NCBI RefSeq assembly: GCF_011045835.1
Contig: NZ_CP047349.1
Span: 434,001-498,000, forward strand
DNA: 64,000 bases
From: Proteus terrae subsp. cibarius
Lineage (GTDB): Bacteria > Pseudomonadota > Gammaproteobacteria > Enterobacterales > Enterobacteriaceae
Direction: 5' to 3'
Below, piece by piece: positions 1 to 9,175 of the stretch. The notes beneath the pieces were generated by a model. That model searched no databases, was not told the origin of the DNA, and saw only the letters and a list, made by a program, of their open reading frames with translations. Position numbers and translations under genes: made by a program. Position 1 is the stretch's first letter. Each line of letters begins with the position of its first letter.

Positions 1-2
1 AT

Positions 3-182
3 ACCCTTGCTCAAGGCTGTGAATTACATATTGAGGTTATCCCCGCAAAAGCATGGTGTTGGGATTGTCATCAAGTTGTTACTGTTTCAACTTTTAATGC
101 TGGTTGCCCATCTTGTGGTAGCCAGAATATGCGCGTTGAAAATGACGATTCAATGAGAATAAAGCAAATAGAGATCGAATAG
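3..182 (+). CDS. hybF: Hydrogenase nickel incorporation protein HypA/HybF (C-terminal part)
   Basis: The last 59 codons of a gene that starts before the window. The visible part holds two zinc-binding pairs, CWDC (after AKAW) and CPSC, in the spacing of the HypA/HybF rubredoxin-like zinc domain, and ends RIKQIEIE. HypA-family proteins pass nickel, with HypB, into [NiFe]-hydrogenase large subunits in the cytoplasm. The stop lies 8 bp before hybG, so the two are co-transcribed. Adjacency to a HybG-like gene suggests the tail of a hydrogenase-2 (hyb) operon, making hybF the better name; hypA is the alternative. Confidence 0.9.
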   Translation, partial: TLAQGCELHIEVIPAKAWCWDCHQVVTVSTFNAGCPSCGSQNMRVENDDSMRIKQIEIE

Positions 183-190
183 GGGTTGTT

Positions 191-481
191 ATGTGTCTTG
201 GTATTCCAGGTCAAGTTGTTGAAGTTGGAAAAACAATCACTGAAAATGCGATGGTCGATGTTTGTGGCGTTAAACGAGAAGTGAATATTGCGCTAGTCTG
301 CGAAGGTGAGCCTCATACGATGATTGGTAAATGGGTGCTGGTGCATGTTGGTTTTGCCATGAGTATCGTCAATGAAGAAGAAGCAAAAGAGACTCTGGAT
401 GCTTTGATGGCAATGGGCGAAGTGGAAGACGATGTTTCTGCTTTTCTTTATGGTGAAGAGGGTGCACCGAAGAAAAACTGA
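191..481 (+). CDS. hybG: Hydrogenase maturation chaperone HybG/HypC
   Basis: A 96-residue HypC/HupF/HybG family protein. It begins MCLGIPGQV, with the invariant Cys2 that carries the Fe(CN)2CO intermediate with HypD and then docks on the hydrogenase large-subunit precursor. The internal stretch [18 protein letters not shown] and the motif [11 protein letters not shown] match HybG more closely than HypC, while the tail resembles HypC and extends a little past it. It follows hybF by 8 bp, consistent with the end of a hyb operon. No clear terminator is seen before the gdx promoter. Family assignment is sure; the choice hybG versus hypC is inferred. Confidence 0.9.
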   Translation: MCLGIPGQVVEVGKTITENAMVDVCGVKREVNIALVCEGEPHTMIGKWVLVHVGFAMSIVNEEEAKETLDALMAMGEVEDDVSAFLYGEEGAPKKN

Positions 482-496
482 GTTAGTTTTGTACTA

Positions 497-525
497 TTGC
501 ACGATTAATTTCTTTTTCTTATACT
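497..525 (+). promoter_or_regulatory. Sigma-70 promoter of gdx
   Basis: TTGCAC (497-502) and TATACT (520-525) are separated by exactly 17 bp. Transcription would begin near 532, just before the first riboswitch hairpin at 542, so the whole riboswitch lies in the 5' leader of gdx. Confidence 0.6.
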
Positions 526-541
526 TAACCTTCATCTTTCG

Positions 542-609
542 AAAGCTGGGACGACCCAGCTTTTTGTCTTTGTATTCAGGGGACGGCCCCAACTTATCGA
601 GTAGGGGAA
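542..609 (+). promoter_or_regulatory. Guanidine-II (mini-ykkC) riboswitch
   Basis: Two hairpins carry the hallmark ACGR loops. P1 is a perfect 9-bp stem (542-550 with 555-563) closing loop ACGA; P2 is GGGG (579-582), loop ACGG, CCCC (587-590). This is the architecture of the guanidine-II class, whose two loops kiss around guanidinium. The CCCC arm of P2 is complementary to GGGG (604-607) of the gdx Shine-Dalgarno region AGGGGAAG. Without ligand CCCC could mask the SD; ligand-stabilised P2 would free it and switch translation on. The downstream gene is a guanidinium exporter, as expected for the class. Confidence 0.9.
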
Positions 610-612
610 GTT

Positions 613-927
613 ATGTCTTGGATTATCCTTTTTATCGCGGGTTTATTAGAGATCGTTTGGGCTGTCGGCCTTAAGTACACACACGGTTTTACGCGTCTAA
701 CACCAAGTATTATTACCATTAGTGCTATGGTTGTTAGCATGGGAATGTTGTCTTATGCCATGAAAGGCTTGCCTGCGGGTACGGCTTACGCAATTTGGAC
801 CGGTATTGGTGCAGTGGGTACCGCGATCTTTGGTATTTTGGTTTTTGGTGAGTCTGCAAATATCTATCGTTTACTCAGTTTAGCTATGATTATTTTCGGT
901 ATTATTGGGCTGAAATTAGCGAGTTGA
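613..927 (+). CDS. gdx: Guanidinium exporter Gdx (SugE), SMR family
   Basis: A 104-residue small multidrug resistance protein with four predicted membrane helices. The conserved Glu13 in [13 protein letters not shown] is the proton/substrate-coupling residue of SMR transporters, and the SugE/Gdx subtype is recognised from its N-terminal helix and the stretch [14 protein letters not shown]. Gdx proteins exchange guanidinium for protons across the inner membrane. The gene sits directly behind a guanidine-II riboswitch and a strong SD (AGGGGAAG), which agrees with guanidine-induced export rather than broad drug efflux. It stands alone, with a bidirectional terminator before the convergent frd operon. 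Confidence 0.93.
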   Translation: MSWIILFIAGLLEIVWAVGLKYTHGFTRLTPSIITISAMVVSMGMLSYAMKGLPAGTAYAIWTGIGAVGTAIFGILVFGESANIYRLLSLAMIIFGIIGLKLAS

Positions 928-946
928 TTATCATCAGTTTTCCATA

Positions 947-974
947 AAAAAGCCACTCAATTGAGTGGCTTTTT
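947..974. terminator. Bidirectional rho-independent terminator between gdx and frdD
   Basis: A perfect inverted repeat with arms AAAAAGCCACTCAA and TTGAGTGGCTTTTT, flanked by A and T runs, lies between two convergent genes and can end transcription from both sides. Confidence 0.85.
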
Positions 975-992
975 ATCTTACGTATTAATCAA

Positions 993-1352
993 TTACAGTG
1001 TAAATACACCAATGATAGCGATAACGCTGATAATTGCTGCACCACCATAAAATACCCATTTGCTTGCAGGTACATGCACTTTAAAATCGTGCAGGGTATG
1101 GTGAATACGGTGTAATGCACACCAAACTGGCAGAATAATCATTAGCAGTAAGAACAGACGACCAATGATGCTTTGGCTAAATGCCATAATACGTTCGTAA
1201 GTAAATGCTTCTGGCGCAATACCCATAGGGATTAGGATACCGAGCAGGATGATGATTGCTGGAGAAACAATCGCACTCCACATACCACCTGCACCAAATA
1301 ATCCCCAGAAAATAGGTTCATCAGAGCGCTTAGGAAGTTGATTCTGATTCAT
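993..1352 (-). CDS. frdD: Fumarate reductase membrane anchor subunit D
   Basis: 119 residues, the same length as E. coli FrdD, with three hydrophobic helices. With FrdC it anchors the FrdAB catalytic dimer to the inner membrane and forms the menaquinol sites. [17 protein letters not shown] lies on the second helix. Last gene of frdABCD, 14 bp after frdC, ending at the shared terminator with gdx. Confidence 0.95.
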   Translation of the reverse strand: MNQNQLPKRSDEPIFWGLFGAGGMWSAIVSPAIIILLGILIPMGIAPEAFTYERIMAFSQSIIGRLFLLLMIILPVWCALHRIHHTLHDFKVHVPASKWVFYGGAAIISVIAIIGVFTL

Positions 1353-1366
1353 TATTTCCTCCTGGG

Positions 1367-1759
1367 TTACATTAACGCCACTGCCAGAATAACGGCAGTA
1401 ACAACAATAGTGACACCCCAGAAACCACGCACAATAGGTTCTTGCGGCATTTTTTCATCTTTAACAACGATAACCACAGCTTTTGGTGCAAGTTTGAACC
1501 AAGTGGCAGTGTGGAAGATGGTTGCAATCAGAGTCACAATATTAATCAGCATTACAATTGGGTTGCTCAGGAATCCAACGAAACCTGCCCAACTTTCTGG
1601 TCCATTTTTCAGTGCGAATACACCAAACAGTACAACCAGACTGAACCAAAGTTGTGGAAGACAAGTCCCTTCACGGGTGATATAGAAACGATAGAATCCA
1701 AGTTTCGTCCACCAGTTTGGTTGCATGCCACGAACATAAGGCTTACGTTTTGTTGTCAT
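1367..1759 (-). CDS. frdC: Fumarate reductase membrane anchor subunit C
   Basis: 130 residues, standard length for FrdC. The N-terminus [16 protein letters not shown] and the lysine/arginine-rich cytoplasmic lead are typical, followed by three membrane helices. FrdC and FrdD together bind menaquinol, the electron donor for fumarate reduction in anaerobic respiration. It lies 14 bp after frdB and 14 bp before frdD within one operon. Confidence 0.95.
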   Translation of the reverse strand: MTTKRKPYVRGMQPNWWTKLGFYRFYITREGTCLPQLWFSLVVLFGVFALKNGPESWAGFVGFLSNPIVMLINIVTLIATIFHTATWFKLAPKAVVIVVKDEKMPQEPIVRGFWGVTIVVTAVILAVALM

Positions 1760-1773
1760 GTCTTGTTTCCTCC

Positions 1774-2511
1774 TTAACGTGGTTTCAGCATCGCAATAAC
1801 AAAGTCTTGCGCGCTGGCTGCTTTACCTTGCTGAATAGCGGCAGCAGGATCCACATGTTTTGGACAGACTTCAGAACAGTAGCCAACAAAGGTACAAGAC
1901 CAGACACCGTTCTCACCATTTAACTGAGGCATACGCTCTTTTGCCCCATGGTCACGACTATCTGTGTTGTAACGTTGAGCTAATGTAATCGCTGCTGGGC
2001 CAATAAACTCTGGGTTTAGACCAAACTGCGGACATGCTGCATAGCAAAGACCACAGTTGATACAACCAGAGAATTGGTGATATTTCGCCATTTGAGCAGG
2101 AGTCTGTTTATTCGTCCCTTCTGAAGGCTTACGATCATTACCGATGATATAAGGTTTAATCGCTTCTAAGCTTTCAATAAAGTGAGTCATATCGACAACA
2201 AGGTCACGCTCAACTGGGAAGTTACCCAATGCTTCAACTCTTACACCGTCTGGATATTCACGAATAAACGTTTTACAAGCTAATTTAGGCACTTTGTTGA
2301 CCATCATGCCGCAAGAGCCACAAATCGCCATACGGCAAGACCAACGGTAAGAAAGATCAGGCGCTAAATTGTCTTTAATATAACCCAATGCGTCCAGTAA
2401 TGAGGTTTGCTCATCATAAGGAACATCATAAGTGACGAAATGAGGCGCTTCGTCCGTTTCTGGGTTATAGCGCATGACTTCCATTTTAATGTGCTTCATG
2501 TCATCAGCCAT
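1774..2511 (-). CDS. frdB: Fumarate reductase iron-sulfur subunit
   Basis: 245 residues from the start [10 protein letters not shown], chosen because it matches the family N-terminus; an upstream in-frame start at 2565 would add 18 basic residues inside frdA. Cysteine motifs for the three clusters are all present: [10 protein letters not shown] with a later Cys ([2Fe-2S]), [12 protein letters not shown] ([4Fe-4S]) and [10 protein letters not shown] ([3Fe-4S]). It carries electrons from menaquinol at FrdCD to the FAD of FrdA. The start overlaps the frdA stop by 8 bp, suggesting translational coupling. Confidence 0.95.
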   Translation of the reverse strand: MADDMKHIKMEVMRYNPETDEAPHFVTYDVPYDEQTSLLDALGYIKDNLAPDLSYRWSCRMAICGSCGMMVNKVPKLACKTFIREYPDGVRVEALGNFPVERDLVVDMTHFIESLEAIKPYIIGNDRKPSEGTNKQTPAQMAKYHQFSGCINCGLCYAACPQFGLNPEFIGPAAITLAQRYNTDSRDHGAKERMPQLNGENGVWSCTFVGYCSEVCPKHVDPAAAIQQGKAASAQDFVIAMLKPR

Positions 2512-4300
2512 TCGCTTTCTCCTTATTCTGCTTGTCCTGTGCAGTCGCTTCACCACCATAGACACGTTTAGCAGGAGCAGATTTCGTGATCTTCACATCG
2601 CTATATTCTAAACGAGGGGCACCTTCTGGGTTATAGAACGCCAGAGTGTGTTTTAGGAAGTTCTCGTCATCACGCTCAGTACAACCTTCGTCAAGACGTT
2701 GGTGTGCACCACGAGACTCTTTACGATTGATTGCGGAATGAGCCATACATTCAGCGACATCTAAACCAAAGCCAAGCTCAATTTTGTACAGTAAATCTGT
2801 ATTAAAGACGCTACTGGTGTCTTTAATTTCAACGCGTTTGAAACGTTCTTTTAATTCAGCCAGTTTATCAACAGTTTTTTGCATTAATTCAGGTGTACGA
2901 TAGATACCGCAACCTTCTTCCATTGATTCGCCCATTTCATCGCGAATTTGTGACCAGCTTTCAGAACCTTTTTGGTTCATCAGTTTTTTCAGGCCATCTT
3001 CGATATCACGAGTACGAGCATCTAATGCTGATGCGTTAGCTGGTGTTGCTTCTTGAACACAACGAACCGCTTCTTCACCTGCAAGACGACCGAATACAAC
3101 CAGTTCTGCCAGTGAGTTAGAACCTAAACGGTTAGCGCCGTGTAAGCCAACAGATGAACATTCACCTACCGCAAATAGACCTTTAATACGGGTCTCAGTT
3201 TGTTGGTTAGTTTCGATACCACCCATAGTGTAGTGAGCAGTAGGACGTACAGGGATTGGTTCATTAACTGGGTCAACACCCACATACGCTTTTGCTAGTT
3301 CACAAATAAATGGCAGACGTTCATGAAGTTTTTTCGCACCCAGATGACGTAAGTCAAGATGAACAACGTCACCACGGTGAGTTTTGATGGTACGGCCTGC
3401 GCGCCACTCATGCCAGAAAGCTTGAGAAACTTTATCGCGAGGGCCTAATTCCATGTATTTATTTTCTGGTTTACCTAATGGGGTTTCTGGTCCTAGGCCG
3501 TAATCTTGCAGATAACGATAGCCATCTTTATTGACCAGAATACCACCTTCACCACGACAACCTTCGGTCATCAGGATACCTGAACCTGGTAGGCCAGTTG
3601 GGTGATATTGAACAAATTCCATATCACGCAGTGGAACGCCATGACGTAAAGCGATACCCATACCATCACCAGTAACAATACCGCCATTGGTATTGAAACG
3701 ATAAACACGGCCTGCACCACCTGTTGCCATAATGACAGCATTAGCACGAATTTGAACTTTCGTACCTTCCATCATATTAATCGCAACAAGACCACGAGCG
3801 TGACCTTCATCAACAAGAATATCGAGAACAAAGTGTTCGTCGAAACGTTGAATTTGTGGATATTTTAAGGATGTTTGGAATAGGGTGTGTAGCATATGGA
3901 AGCCGGTTTTATCGGCTGCGAACCAGGTCCGTTCGATCTTCATCCCACCAAAACGTCGGACGTTGACTGACCCGTCTTCTTTACGGCTCCAAGGACAGCC
4001 CCAGAGTTCTAGTTGAGTCATCTCTGTTGGACAATGCTCAACGAAGTAATCTACGACATCCTGTTCACACAACCAGTCACCGCCTGAAACGGTATCATTG
4101 AAGTGGAAATCATAGGAGTCGTGAGCCTGAGTCACTGCTGCTGATCCGCCTTCTGCTGCCACTGTGTGGCTACGCATTGGGTAAACTTTTGAGATCAGAG
4201 CAATTTTCAGTTGAGGATTCGCTTCCGCTGCAGCTATTGCTGCTCGTAAGCCTGCGCCCCCGGCTCCGATTATCGCTATATCGGCATTAAAGGTTTGCAC
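2504..4300 (-). CDS. frdA: Fumarate reductase flavoprotein subunit
   Basis: 598 residues beginning at GTG ([12 protein letters not shown]), as in E. coli where frdA also starts with GTG; GGAG lies 8 bp upstream, and the ATG 51 bp further up lacks such support. Features: N-terminal Rossmann motif [10 protein letters not shown], the covalent-FAD histidine (His45, in [10 protein letters not shown]), the substrate stretch [12 protein letters not shown] and the C-terminal KRVYGGEA. It reduces fumarate to succinate at the cytoplasmic face, terminal step of anaerobic fumarate respiration. First gene of frdABCD; divergent from epmA as in E. coli. Confidence 0.96.
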   Translation of the reverse strand: MQTFNADIAIIGAGGAGLRAAIAAAEANPQLKIALISKVYPMRSHTVAAEGGSAAVTQAHDSYDFHFNDTVSGGDWLCEQDVVDYFVEHCPTEMTQLELWGCPWSRKEDGSVNVRRFGGMKIERTWFAADKTGFHMLHTLFQTSLKYPQIQRFDEHFVLDILVDEGHARGLVAINMMEGTKVQIRANAVIMATGGAGRVYRFNTNGGIVTGDGMGIALRHGVPLRDMEFVQYHPTGLPGSGILMTEGCRGEGGILVNKDGYRYLQDYGLGPETPLGKPENKYMELGPRDKVSQAFWHEWRAGRTIKTHRGDVVHLDLRHLGAKKLHERLPFICELAKAYVGVDPVNEPIPVRPTAHYTMGGIETNQQTETRIKGLFAVGECSSVGLHGANRLGSNSLAELVVFGRLAGEEAVRCVQEATPANASALDARTRDIEDGLKKLMNQKGSESWSQIRDEMGESMEEGCGIYRTPELMQKTVDKLAELKERFKRVEIKDTSSVFNTDLLYKIELGFGLDVAECMAHSAINRKESRGAHQRLDEGCTERDDENFLKHTLAFYNPEGAPRLEYSDVKITKSAPAKRVYGGEATAQDKQNKEKANG

Positions 4301-5243
4301 TGCGCTTCTCCATTGTTCAAGTGAAAATTGGAATAATTGTCTAGAATTCAATTCACTGACATTATTAATTTGTAATGCTATTTTTTTAAGCTATCCGTAA
4401 CGAAATTGTTTCACTGCCTTGTGACTGCGCTTGATAACATCTTTATTATCATTGACTGTAATTTTAGTATAACGAAATGTAGGGCTCCGAAATTTGATAT
4501 GAATGATGGTTTTCCCGTATTTCGCAAAAAAAGTGTGATCCACGCCAAGAATTCTGGGTTTTGATAATAAGCTACCAGAGAAACTTGAAGTTCAAATAAA
4601 ATATATTTTTCTAAATTGAAAATTATAAATAGTAATGAATAGCCTGCTTTGAAAGTATAGATAACTTTAATTGAAAATGACAATGGTTTTTTATAACTTA
4701 TTGATTTAAATGTGTAAATGTTTTTATGGTTCTTAAGTCTAATTTAAATTAATAAAAACAGATTCAAAAATTTAAAATAAATTTTTTACTATTTATCTAA
4801 AACAAATCGGTTTGTCTTGTTAATTGTTAATAAAATATTAATAATATTTCTAAAGGTTTTTAATACTAATCAAAATACGTAGATTTAAATAGAAAGTTAA
4901 CATTGAAGTTTAGATGAGTTTGACTATTTAAATATAAGCACAGTGTTAGTTTATTGTTATTTTTAATTGAGAAAAAGAATTATTCTAATTAACTTCTATT
5001 ATAAAAATAGTGAAAAATCACTGAGTTTCTTACTCTGAATTGATGTTTATTTAAACGATAAAAAGTGCCAAAAAGTAGATGTTTTGTAGAATTACATTTA
5101 TTTGTCTTATGTGTTTTTACTTAAAAAATAAAAAGATTAGTGAAAAAATATAAAATGAAACCTCTCTTTATTAGCAGAAATTTGTCTGTTGGAGAGGATG
5201 CGAGTAAACTGCACGCTTTGTTTTCTGTTGGAGTTTTTCGTTC
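4301..5243. other. Long AT-rich intergenic region between frdA and epmA
   Basis: 943 bp with no convincing gene. It must hold the divergent promoters for frdABCD and epmA. FNR control of frd is expected from E. coli, but only half-matching FNR boxes are seen (for example near 4429 and 4701). A 10-bp direct repeat TCTGTTGGAG occurs at 5185-5194 and 5224-5233, the second copy serving as the SD of epmA. It is several times longer than would be needed for two promoters. Confidence 0.6.
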
Positions 5244-6221
5244 ATGAGTGAAATCGCGGATTGGCAGCCAAGCGCCTCAATCGCCAACTTGCTAAAAAAG
5301 GCGAAAATAGTCAGTAATATTAGGCGTTTTTTCGCTGATCGTGGTGTGTTAGAAGTTGAAACACCTATGATGAGTCAGGCTACCGTTACCGATGTTCATC
5401 TTTGCCCATTTGAAACCCAATTTGTGGGGCCAGGCGCTTCTCAAGGGCTGAAACTTTATTTGATGACAAGCCCTGAATACCACATGAAGCGTTTATTAGC
5501 TGCAAACAGTGGGCCGATTTATCAAATGGGGCGTTGCTTCCGTAATGAGGAAGCCGGTAGATATCATAATCCGGAATTTACGATGCTAGAGTGGTATCGC
5601 CCTTGTTTTGATATGTACCGGTTGATGAATGAAGTCGATGATTTACTGCAAGAAGTCTTAGATTGTGAAACATCAGAGTCACTCTCTTATCAACAAGCAT
5701 TCTTGCGTTATCTCGATATCGACCCTTTATCTGTTGATAAAGAAAAATTACGTGAAGTGGCTGCAAAACTGGATTTATCAAATATTGCAGATACTGAAGA
5801 AGATAAAGATACGCTACTTCAATTGCTATTTGTTTCTGGGGTTGAACCTCATATCGGTTTAGAAAAGCCAACCTTTATCTATCATTTCCCTGCGTCACAA
5901 GCCTCATTAGCTGAAATTAGCTCTGAAGATCATCGTGTAGCGGAGCGTTTTGAAGTCTATTTTAAAGGTGTTGAATTAGCGAATGGATTTCGTGAGTTGA
6001 CGGATGCTCAAGAGCAACGCCATCGTTTTGAACGTGATAATCGTCAGCGAGTGGCAATGGGATTACCAGAACAACCTATTGATGAGCGCTTTTTAGCTGC
6101 ACTTGAAGCTGGATTACCAGAGTGTTCTGGTGTGGCTTTAGGCGTTGATCGTCTCATTATGTTGGCGCTTGGTTTAGAGCATATTAGCGATATCATTGCC
6201 TTTCCTGTTTACAGAGCATAA
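5244..6221 (+). CDS. epmA: EF-P--(R)-beta-lysine ligase EpmA (PoxA/GenX)
   Basis: 325 residues, a class II lysyl-tRNA synthetase catalytic domain without the N-terminal anticodon-binding domain, which is the hallmark of EpmA. Motif 2 region [20 protein letters not shown] and motif 3 [12 protein letters not shown] are intact. EpmA activates (R)-beta-lysine made by EpmB and joins it to a conserved lysine of elongation factor P, needed to relieve ribosome stalling at polyproline. The start ATG has GGAG 11 bp upstream. Divergent from frdA and followed by a strong terminator. Confidence 0.95.
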   Translation: MSEIADWQPSASIANLLKKAKIVSNIRRFFADRGVLEVETPMMSQATVTDVHLCPFETQFVGPGASQGLKLYLMTSPEYHMKRLLAANSGPIYQMGRCFRNEEAGRYHNPEFTMLEWYRPCFDMYRLMNEVDDLLQEVLDCETSESLSYQQAFLRYLDIDPLSVDKEKLREVAAKLDLSNIADTEEDKDTLLQLLFVSGVEPHIGLEKPTFIYHFPASQASLAEISSEDHRVAERFEVYFKGVELANGFRELTDAQEQRHRFERDNRQRVAMGLPEQPIDERFLAALEAGLPECSGVALGVDRLIMLALGLEHISDIIAFPVYRA

Positions 6222-6244
6222 GTTCATCTATCGATGAGAATTAA

Positions 6245-6268
6245 AAAAGAGAGCCTAGGCTCTCTTTT
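6245..6268. terminator. Terminator between epmA and the LemA-GIDE operon
   Basis: Perfect inverted repeat with arms AAAAGAGAGCCT and AGGCTCTCTTTT followed by a T-rich tail on the + strand and preceded by A residues, so it can work in both directions; it overlaps the stop codon of the convergent gene by 2 bp. Confidence 0.85.
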
Positions 6269-6680
6269 ATTTTTTTGATTTTCGGTTTTGCCTTCGCTTT
6301 TCTTCTGCTTCAAGCGCTTTTTCTTGGAACTTCGCAAATTTATTCCCTGCTACGTCTTTCATATAGCGATAATTAATAAACCAATACGTAATACATGAAA
6401 ATAAAATAACCCACCAAATTAAGAGTAGTTTTAATGCTGAGTTAACACCGAGTATTAAATTAAAACTAATCAAGACCATTAAGCTAACAAATACCGAGCT
6501 AAATAACCCACCTGCAATTTGTGGCATATATTTTTTTAAAGGAGTAATACTCATTAATGGCAAAATAATCACCATTGAAAATAACGTACCAAAAGTGGCA
6601 AGCATAATAATCATGATGGGATCACCAAGATCTAATATCCAATCGGTGATACCAAAAAATGAAAAAGGAATTTCTATCAT
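6267..6680 (-). CDS. Small membrane protein of the LemA-GIDE operon (unknown function)
   Basis: 137 residues that I do not recognise. There are three or four hydrophobic segments (roughly residues 20-45, 58-78, 84-105) and a strongly basic, charged C-terminal tail rich in Lys/Arg/Glu. Its ATG overlaps the stop of the upstream LemA-like gene (ATGA), so it is translationally coupled and last in a four-gene operon. The context suggests it works with LemA-like and GIDE-like envelope proteins. No enzymatic motif is seen. Confidence 0.7.
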   Translation of the reverse strand: MIEIPFSFFGITDWILDLGDPIMIIMLATFGTLFSMVIILPLMSITPLKKYMPQIAGGLFSSVFVSLMVLISFNLILGVNSALKLLLIWWVILFSCITYWFINYRYMKDVAGNKFAKFQEKALEAEEKRRQNRKSKK

Positions 6681-7228
6681 GAAGTTGCCTCCCTACTAGG
6701 GTAGAAAAGAGGGATATCTTTAAAATTAAAAAGTAACTTAAACAATACATTAGGGAAAATATGTATTTCAGTATTATAGAGTGTGACGGATTGATTAAAA
6801 AACTCACGTCTATCTGCAATACACTCTTCTAACTCTTTAGCTTGTGCTTGTAATACGTGCAAATTTTTTCCGCTGATAAGTTCAGGGTATTTTTCAGCAA
6901 TGATGAGTGATTTTTTTATTTGCGGCAATAACTGATTAGCTAAATCAACTTTTTGGTCTAATACATCTGTGCGTAAATAGTGATTTCTATTTTCAGCTAA
7001 TTTTTCAAATAAGGATTTCTCATGATCCATTGCTTTTTGTGTGATCACTATCAGCATGGGGATCAAGTCGGCTTGTTTTTTTAATAAAACATCAATATTT
7101 GCAAAGGCTTTATAGCAATTGTTCTTTAGCATCACCATGTTGTTATAAATTATCACTAATTGGCGTATTAAAAAATAAACCAAAGCGAGAATAAAAATGA
7201 TGAAAATAAGCCATTCCATATTAATCAT
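6677..7228 (-). CDS. LemA family membrane protein (second copy)
   Basis: 183 residues from the ATG that overlaps the upstream stop (TAATG); a TTG two codons earlier is less likely. One N-terminal membrane helix (residues about 4-24) is followed by an all-helical LemA domain: NIDVLLKKQADLIPMLI corresponds to the family core NIDVxLKxRxDLIPxL, and YNTEIHIFP is the C-terminal LemA signature. LemA proteins are membrane-anchored with a coiled domain outside the membrane; their biochemical role is not settled. This copy is diverged from the first LemA gene of the operon, and both flank a GIDE-like protein. Confidence 0.8.
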   Translation of the reverse strand: MINMEWLIFIIFILALVYFLIRQLVIIYNNMVMLKNNCYKAFANIDVLLKKQADLIPMLIVITQKAMDHEKSLFEKLAENRNHYLRTDVLDQKVDLANQLLPQIKKSLIIAEKYPELISGKNLHVLQAQAKELEECIADRREFFNQSVTLYNTEIHIFPNVLFKLLFNFKDIPLFYPSREATS

Positions 7229-8301
7229 TACCAAGATGAAGAGGTGCTATTAAAATAAAGTGTTAGGATGCCGTTTTGGTAATCCATTGGTATCACTAGA
7301 ATGGATAAGATAACAAAAAGAGCAATAATAACGATGATGGTCGAGTTACGACGAAAAGGGCGCGCTTTGTTCCAACGAACAACATAATCTTGTGGTGATA
7401 AACCTAATAGATAGTGAGGAGCATTGTGTGTGATAACAATTTCATCATTGATAGGTTCTGCATTACCTATCAATAAATAAGTGGTATCAGCTTCTAAGAT
7501 GTACTCCTTAAAACGTTTATTGTTATATTCCAGATCTTGGTGAGGATCGATGCCAAGGTGAACTAAAGGTTTGTCAGCTGCAAGAATTTGAACTGAGCCG
7601 GTATCATCAGTCATAGTGAAATTGTTGATCTTTTTGTCACAGAGTGTTTGGCGATAACTTTTCTTACCTTCTTTATCTGTGGATATGTCATATTCATAAT
7701 AGCAGTAGCCATAACACTCTTTTTTACCTAGGCGACTTGTTAGTTTTTTACCCGCAGTTATCTTGCCTTCAATTTCAACAAGCCCAATGGCTAAAGAGCG
7801 AATTTTAGATGTTGCTAGAATTTTTTGAAAACGTAAAAAACGCTTTTCAGGTGTTTTTTTGGCAATTTGATAAACGAACATTAAAACGAAACTTAAAAAG
7901 AACAATCTATGGTCAATAAAAAAGCCAAAGCTTAAAAAGAGCAGTAACAGGCTAATAAATACGGTGTTAATCAGTGCTGAAAATTTAGACTCACCTTCCA
8001 TTTGTAATTGATGATAATTTTTTATCGCCTTTTCACCAATATTTCCAATATGATTTGAAATACCATAGGAAAATATCAAAATGACAGCGAATGCAATACA
8101 GGAGATAAGATTGACAACAGAGTCTTCACCACTAGGATAAAGGCCATTTCCTCGCGAAAAAAACAGATAATTTCCAGCAGCAAAAGAGATCCCTAAAAAG
8201 GGAATAATACCCAAATTGTTCTTCTTTTTTTGAGTGCGTTTACTGCGTAAGAAATAGATTAATGCACCGATAGCACAGCCGATAAAAAAATAAATTAGCA
8301 C
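7228..8301 (-). CDS. GIDE/BAM-domain-like multi-pass membrane protein
   Basis: 357 residues. Membrane segments occur near residues 1-16, 32-50, 62-80, 108-145 and 318-338. Between them, roughly residues 165-300, lies a soluble domain (LVEIEGKITAGKKL, then KECYGYCYYEYDIS, then TGSVQILAADKP) that resembles the GIDE/BAM domain of mitochondrial MUL1 E3 ligases and bacterial relatives; no RING finger is present, so an E3 activity should not be assumed. It sits between two LemA genes, 51 bp after one and overlapping the other (TAATG). Domain assignment is from pattern memory; function unknown, probably envelope stress or membrane organisation. Confidence 0.65.
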   Translation of the reverse strand: MLIYFFIGCAIGALIYFLRSKRTQKKKNNLGIIPFLGISFAAGNYLFFSRGNGLYPSGEDSVVNLISCIAFAVILIFSYGISNHIGNIGEKAIKNYHQLQMEGESKFSALINTVFISLLLLFLSFGFFIDHRLFFLSFVLMFVYQIAKKTPEKRFLRFQKILATSKIRSLAIGLVEIEGKITAGKKLTSRLGKKECYGYCYYEYDISTDKEGKKSYRQTLCDKKINNFTMTDDTGSVQILAADKPLVHLGIDPHQDLEYNNKRFKEYILEADTTYLLIGNAEPINDEIVITHNAPHYLLGLSPQDYVVRWNKARPFRRNSTIIVIIALFVILSILVIPMDYQNGILTLYFNSTSSSW

Positions 8302-8352
8302 TGCAATTTATCCTTAATGCGGTTATTTAACTAATTGTTGTTTAATTTATTA

Positions 8353-8910
8353 TTATTTAAATTTGATACCTTCAAATTTCATTTCTTCTTTTGGTATTTC
8401 GAGTAATTGCATACGCTCAAAGCGGAAAAGGCCAGCAATTAAGCTATCAGGAAACATCTCTATTGCGGTGTTGTAGTGAGTTGTTGCATCATTAAAACCT
8501 TCACGACGTTGAGCAATTTTATTCTCTACGTCACTAACACCAGTTTGAAGTAATGCGAGTTGTTCACCTGAAATTAACGTCGGATAATTTTCAGCAAGGG
8601 CAATCATGCCTCGTAGCGCTGTATTCATCTCATTTGTTGCGCTGATTTTTTCATTAATATTTTGCGCTTTAAAATAGCGTTGTCTTGCGTCACTTAATGC
8701 AATAAATACACTTTTTTCGTGCTCCATTGCTTTTTCAGCTACCGCCATTAATTGAGGAATTTGGTCGGCTCTTTGTTTTAAAATAACGTCAATATTCGCA
8801 AACTGATTACTTACTTGATTGCGTGTCGCAATAAGACGGTTGTAAATTGAAATTCCCCAACCAATAAAAAGAACGATAAGAATAAGTAAAATAATAGCCA
8901 TTATTGTCAT
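8353..8910 (-). CDS. LemA family membrane protein (first copy)
   Basis: 185 residues; first gene of the operon. An N-terminal helix (about residues 3-21) is followed by the LemA domain with NIDVILKQRADQIPQLMAVA, KAMEHEKSVF and the C-terminal signature YNTAIEMFPDSLIAG. It is a more canonical LemA than the other copy in the operon. The family is widespread, with an anchored helical bundle; function unproven. A promoter for the operon should lie in 8911-9058, which is AT-rich. Confidence 0.85.
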   Translation of the reverse strand: MTIMAIILLILIVLFIGWGISIYNRLIATRNQVSNQFANIDVILKQRADQIPQLMAVAEKAMEHEKSVFIALSDARQRYFKAQNINEKISATNEMNTALRGMIALAENYPTLISGEQLALLQTGVSDVENKIAQRREGFNDATTHYNTAIEMFPDSLIAGLFRFERMQLLEIPKEEMKFEGIKFK

Positions 8911-9058
8911 AGTGATCCCTTCCTCTAAATATTTAATAAATAATGATAGCTAAATTAAAAAGTGATTATGATTTTTTAATTAAATTATTAGAGTAAGTTA
9001 GAGAAAGATGAAGAAATATACAATCAGAAAGGGCGCAAATCTTACAAGAAAGAGTATC

Positions 9059-9175
9059 TACTTGTCATACTTCAAGTTATAGCATTGTTGACTGTATCAC
9101 TAGCACTAGCCACATACTCATGTATGTGGCTAGTGTTTCATTTATTTGTAGCCTAGCTACACCTTGAATTATTTA
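9059..9175. repeat. ERIC element (diverged, single copy)
   Basis: About 117 bp ending and beginning with the conserved ERIC termini (TACTTGTCATACTTCAAG and CTTGAATTATTTAG) around a central inverted repeat, CACATACTCATGTATGTG, and flanking CACTAGC/GCTAGTG arms. It is related to the three copies at 31.1-31.5 kb but its core has become a more perfect palindrome. The right end runs into glpQ: the glpQ stop codon and last codons lie inside the ERIC terminus. Confidence 0.85.

Noticed and set aside
4411..4683. 90-codon ORF on the minus strand upstream of frdA
   Set aside because: AT-rich low-complexity translation, no SD, no recognisable family; lies in the frd promoter region. Judged chance.
4701..4714. 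FNR-like site TTGATTTAAATGTG
   Set aside because: Only one good half site and about 400 bp from the frdA start; not strong enough to call.
5185..5233. Direct repeat TCTGTTGGAG upstream of epmA
   Set aside because: Short, and one copy is simply the SD; no evidence of regulation.
7228..8301. E3 ubiquitin ligase annotation for the GIDE-like protein
   Set aside because: No RING finger or zinc ligands are present; only the membrane-adjacent domain resembles the family.
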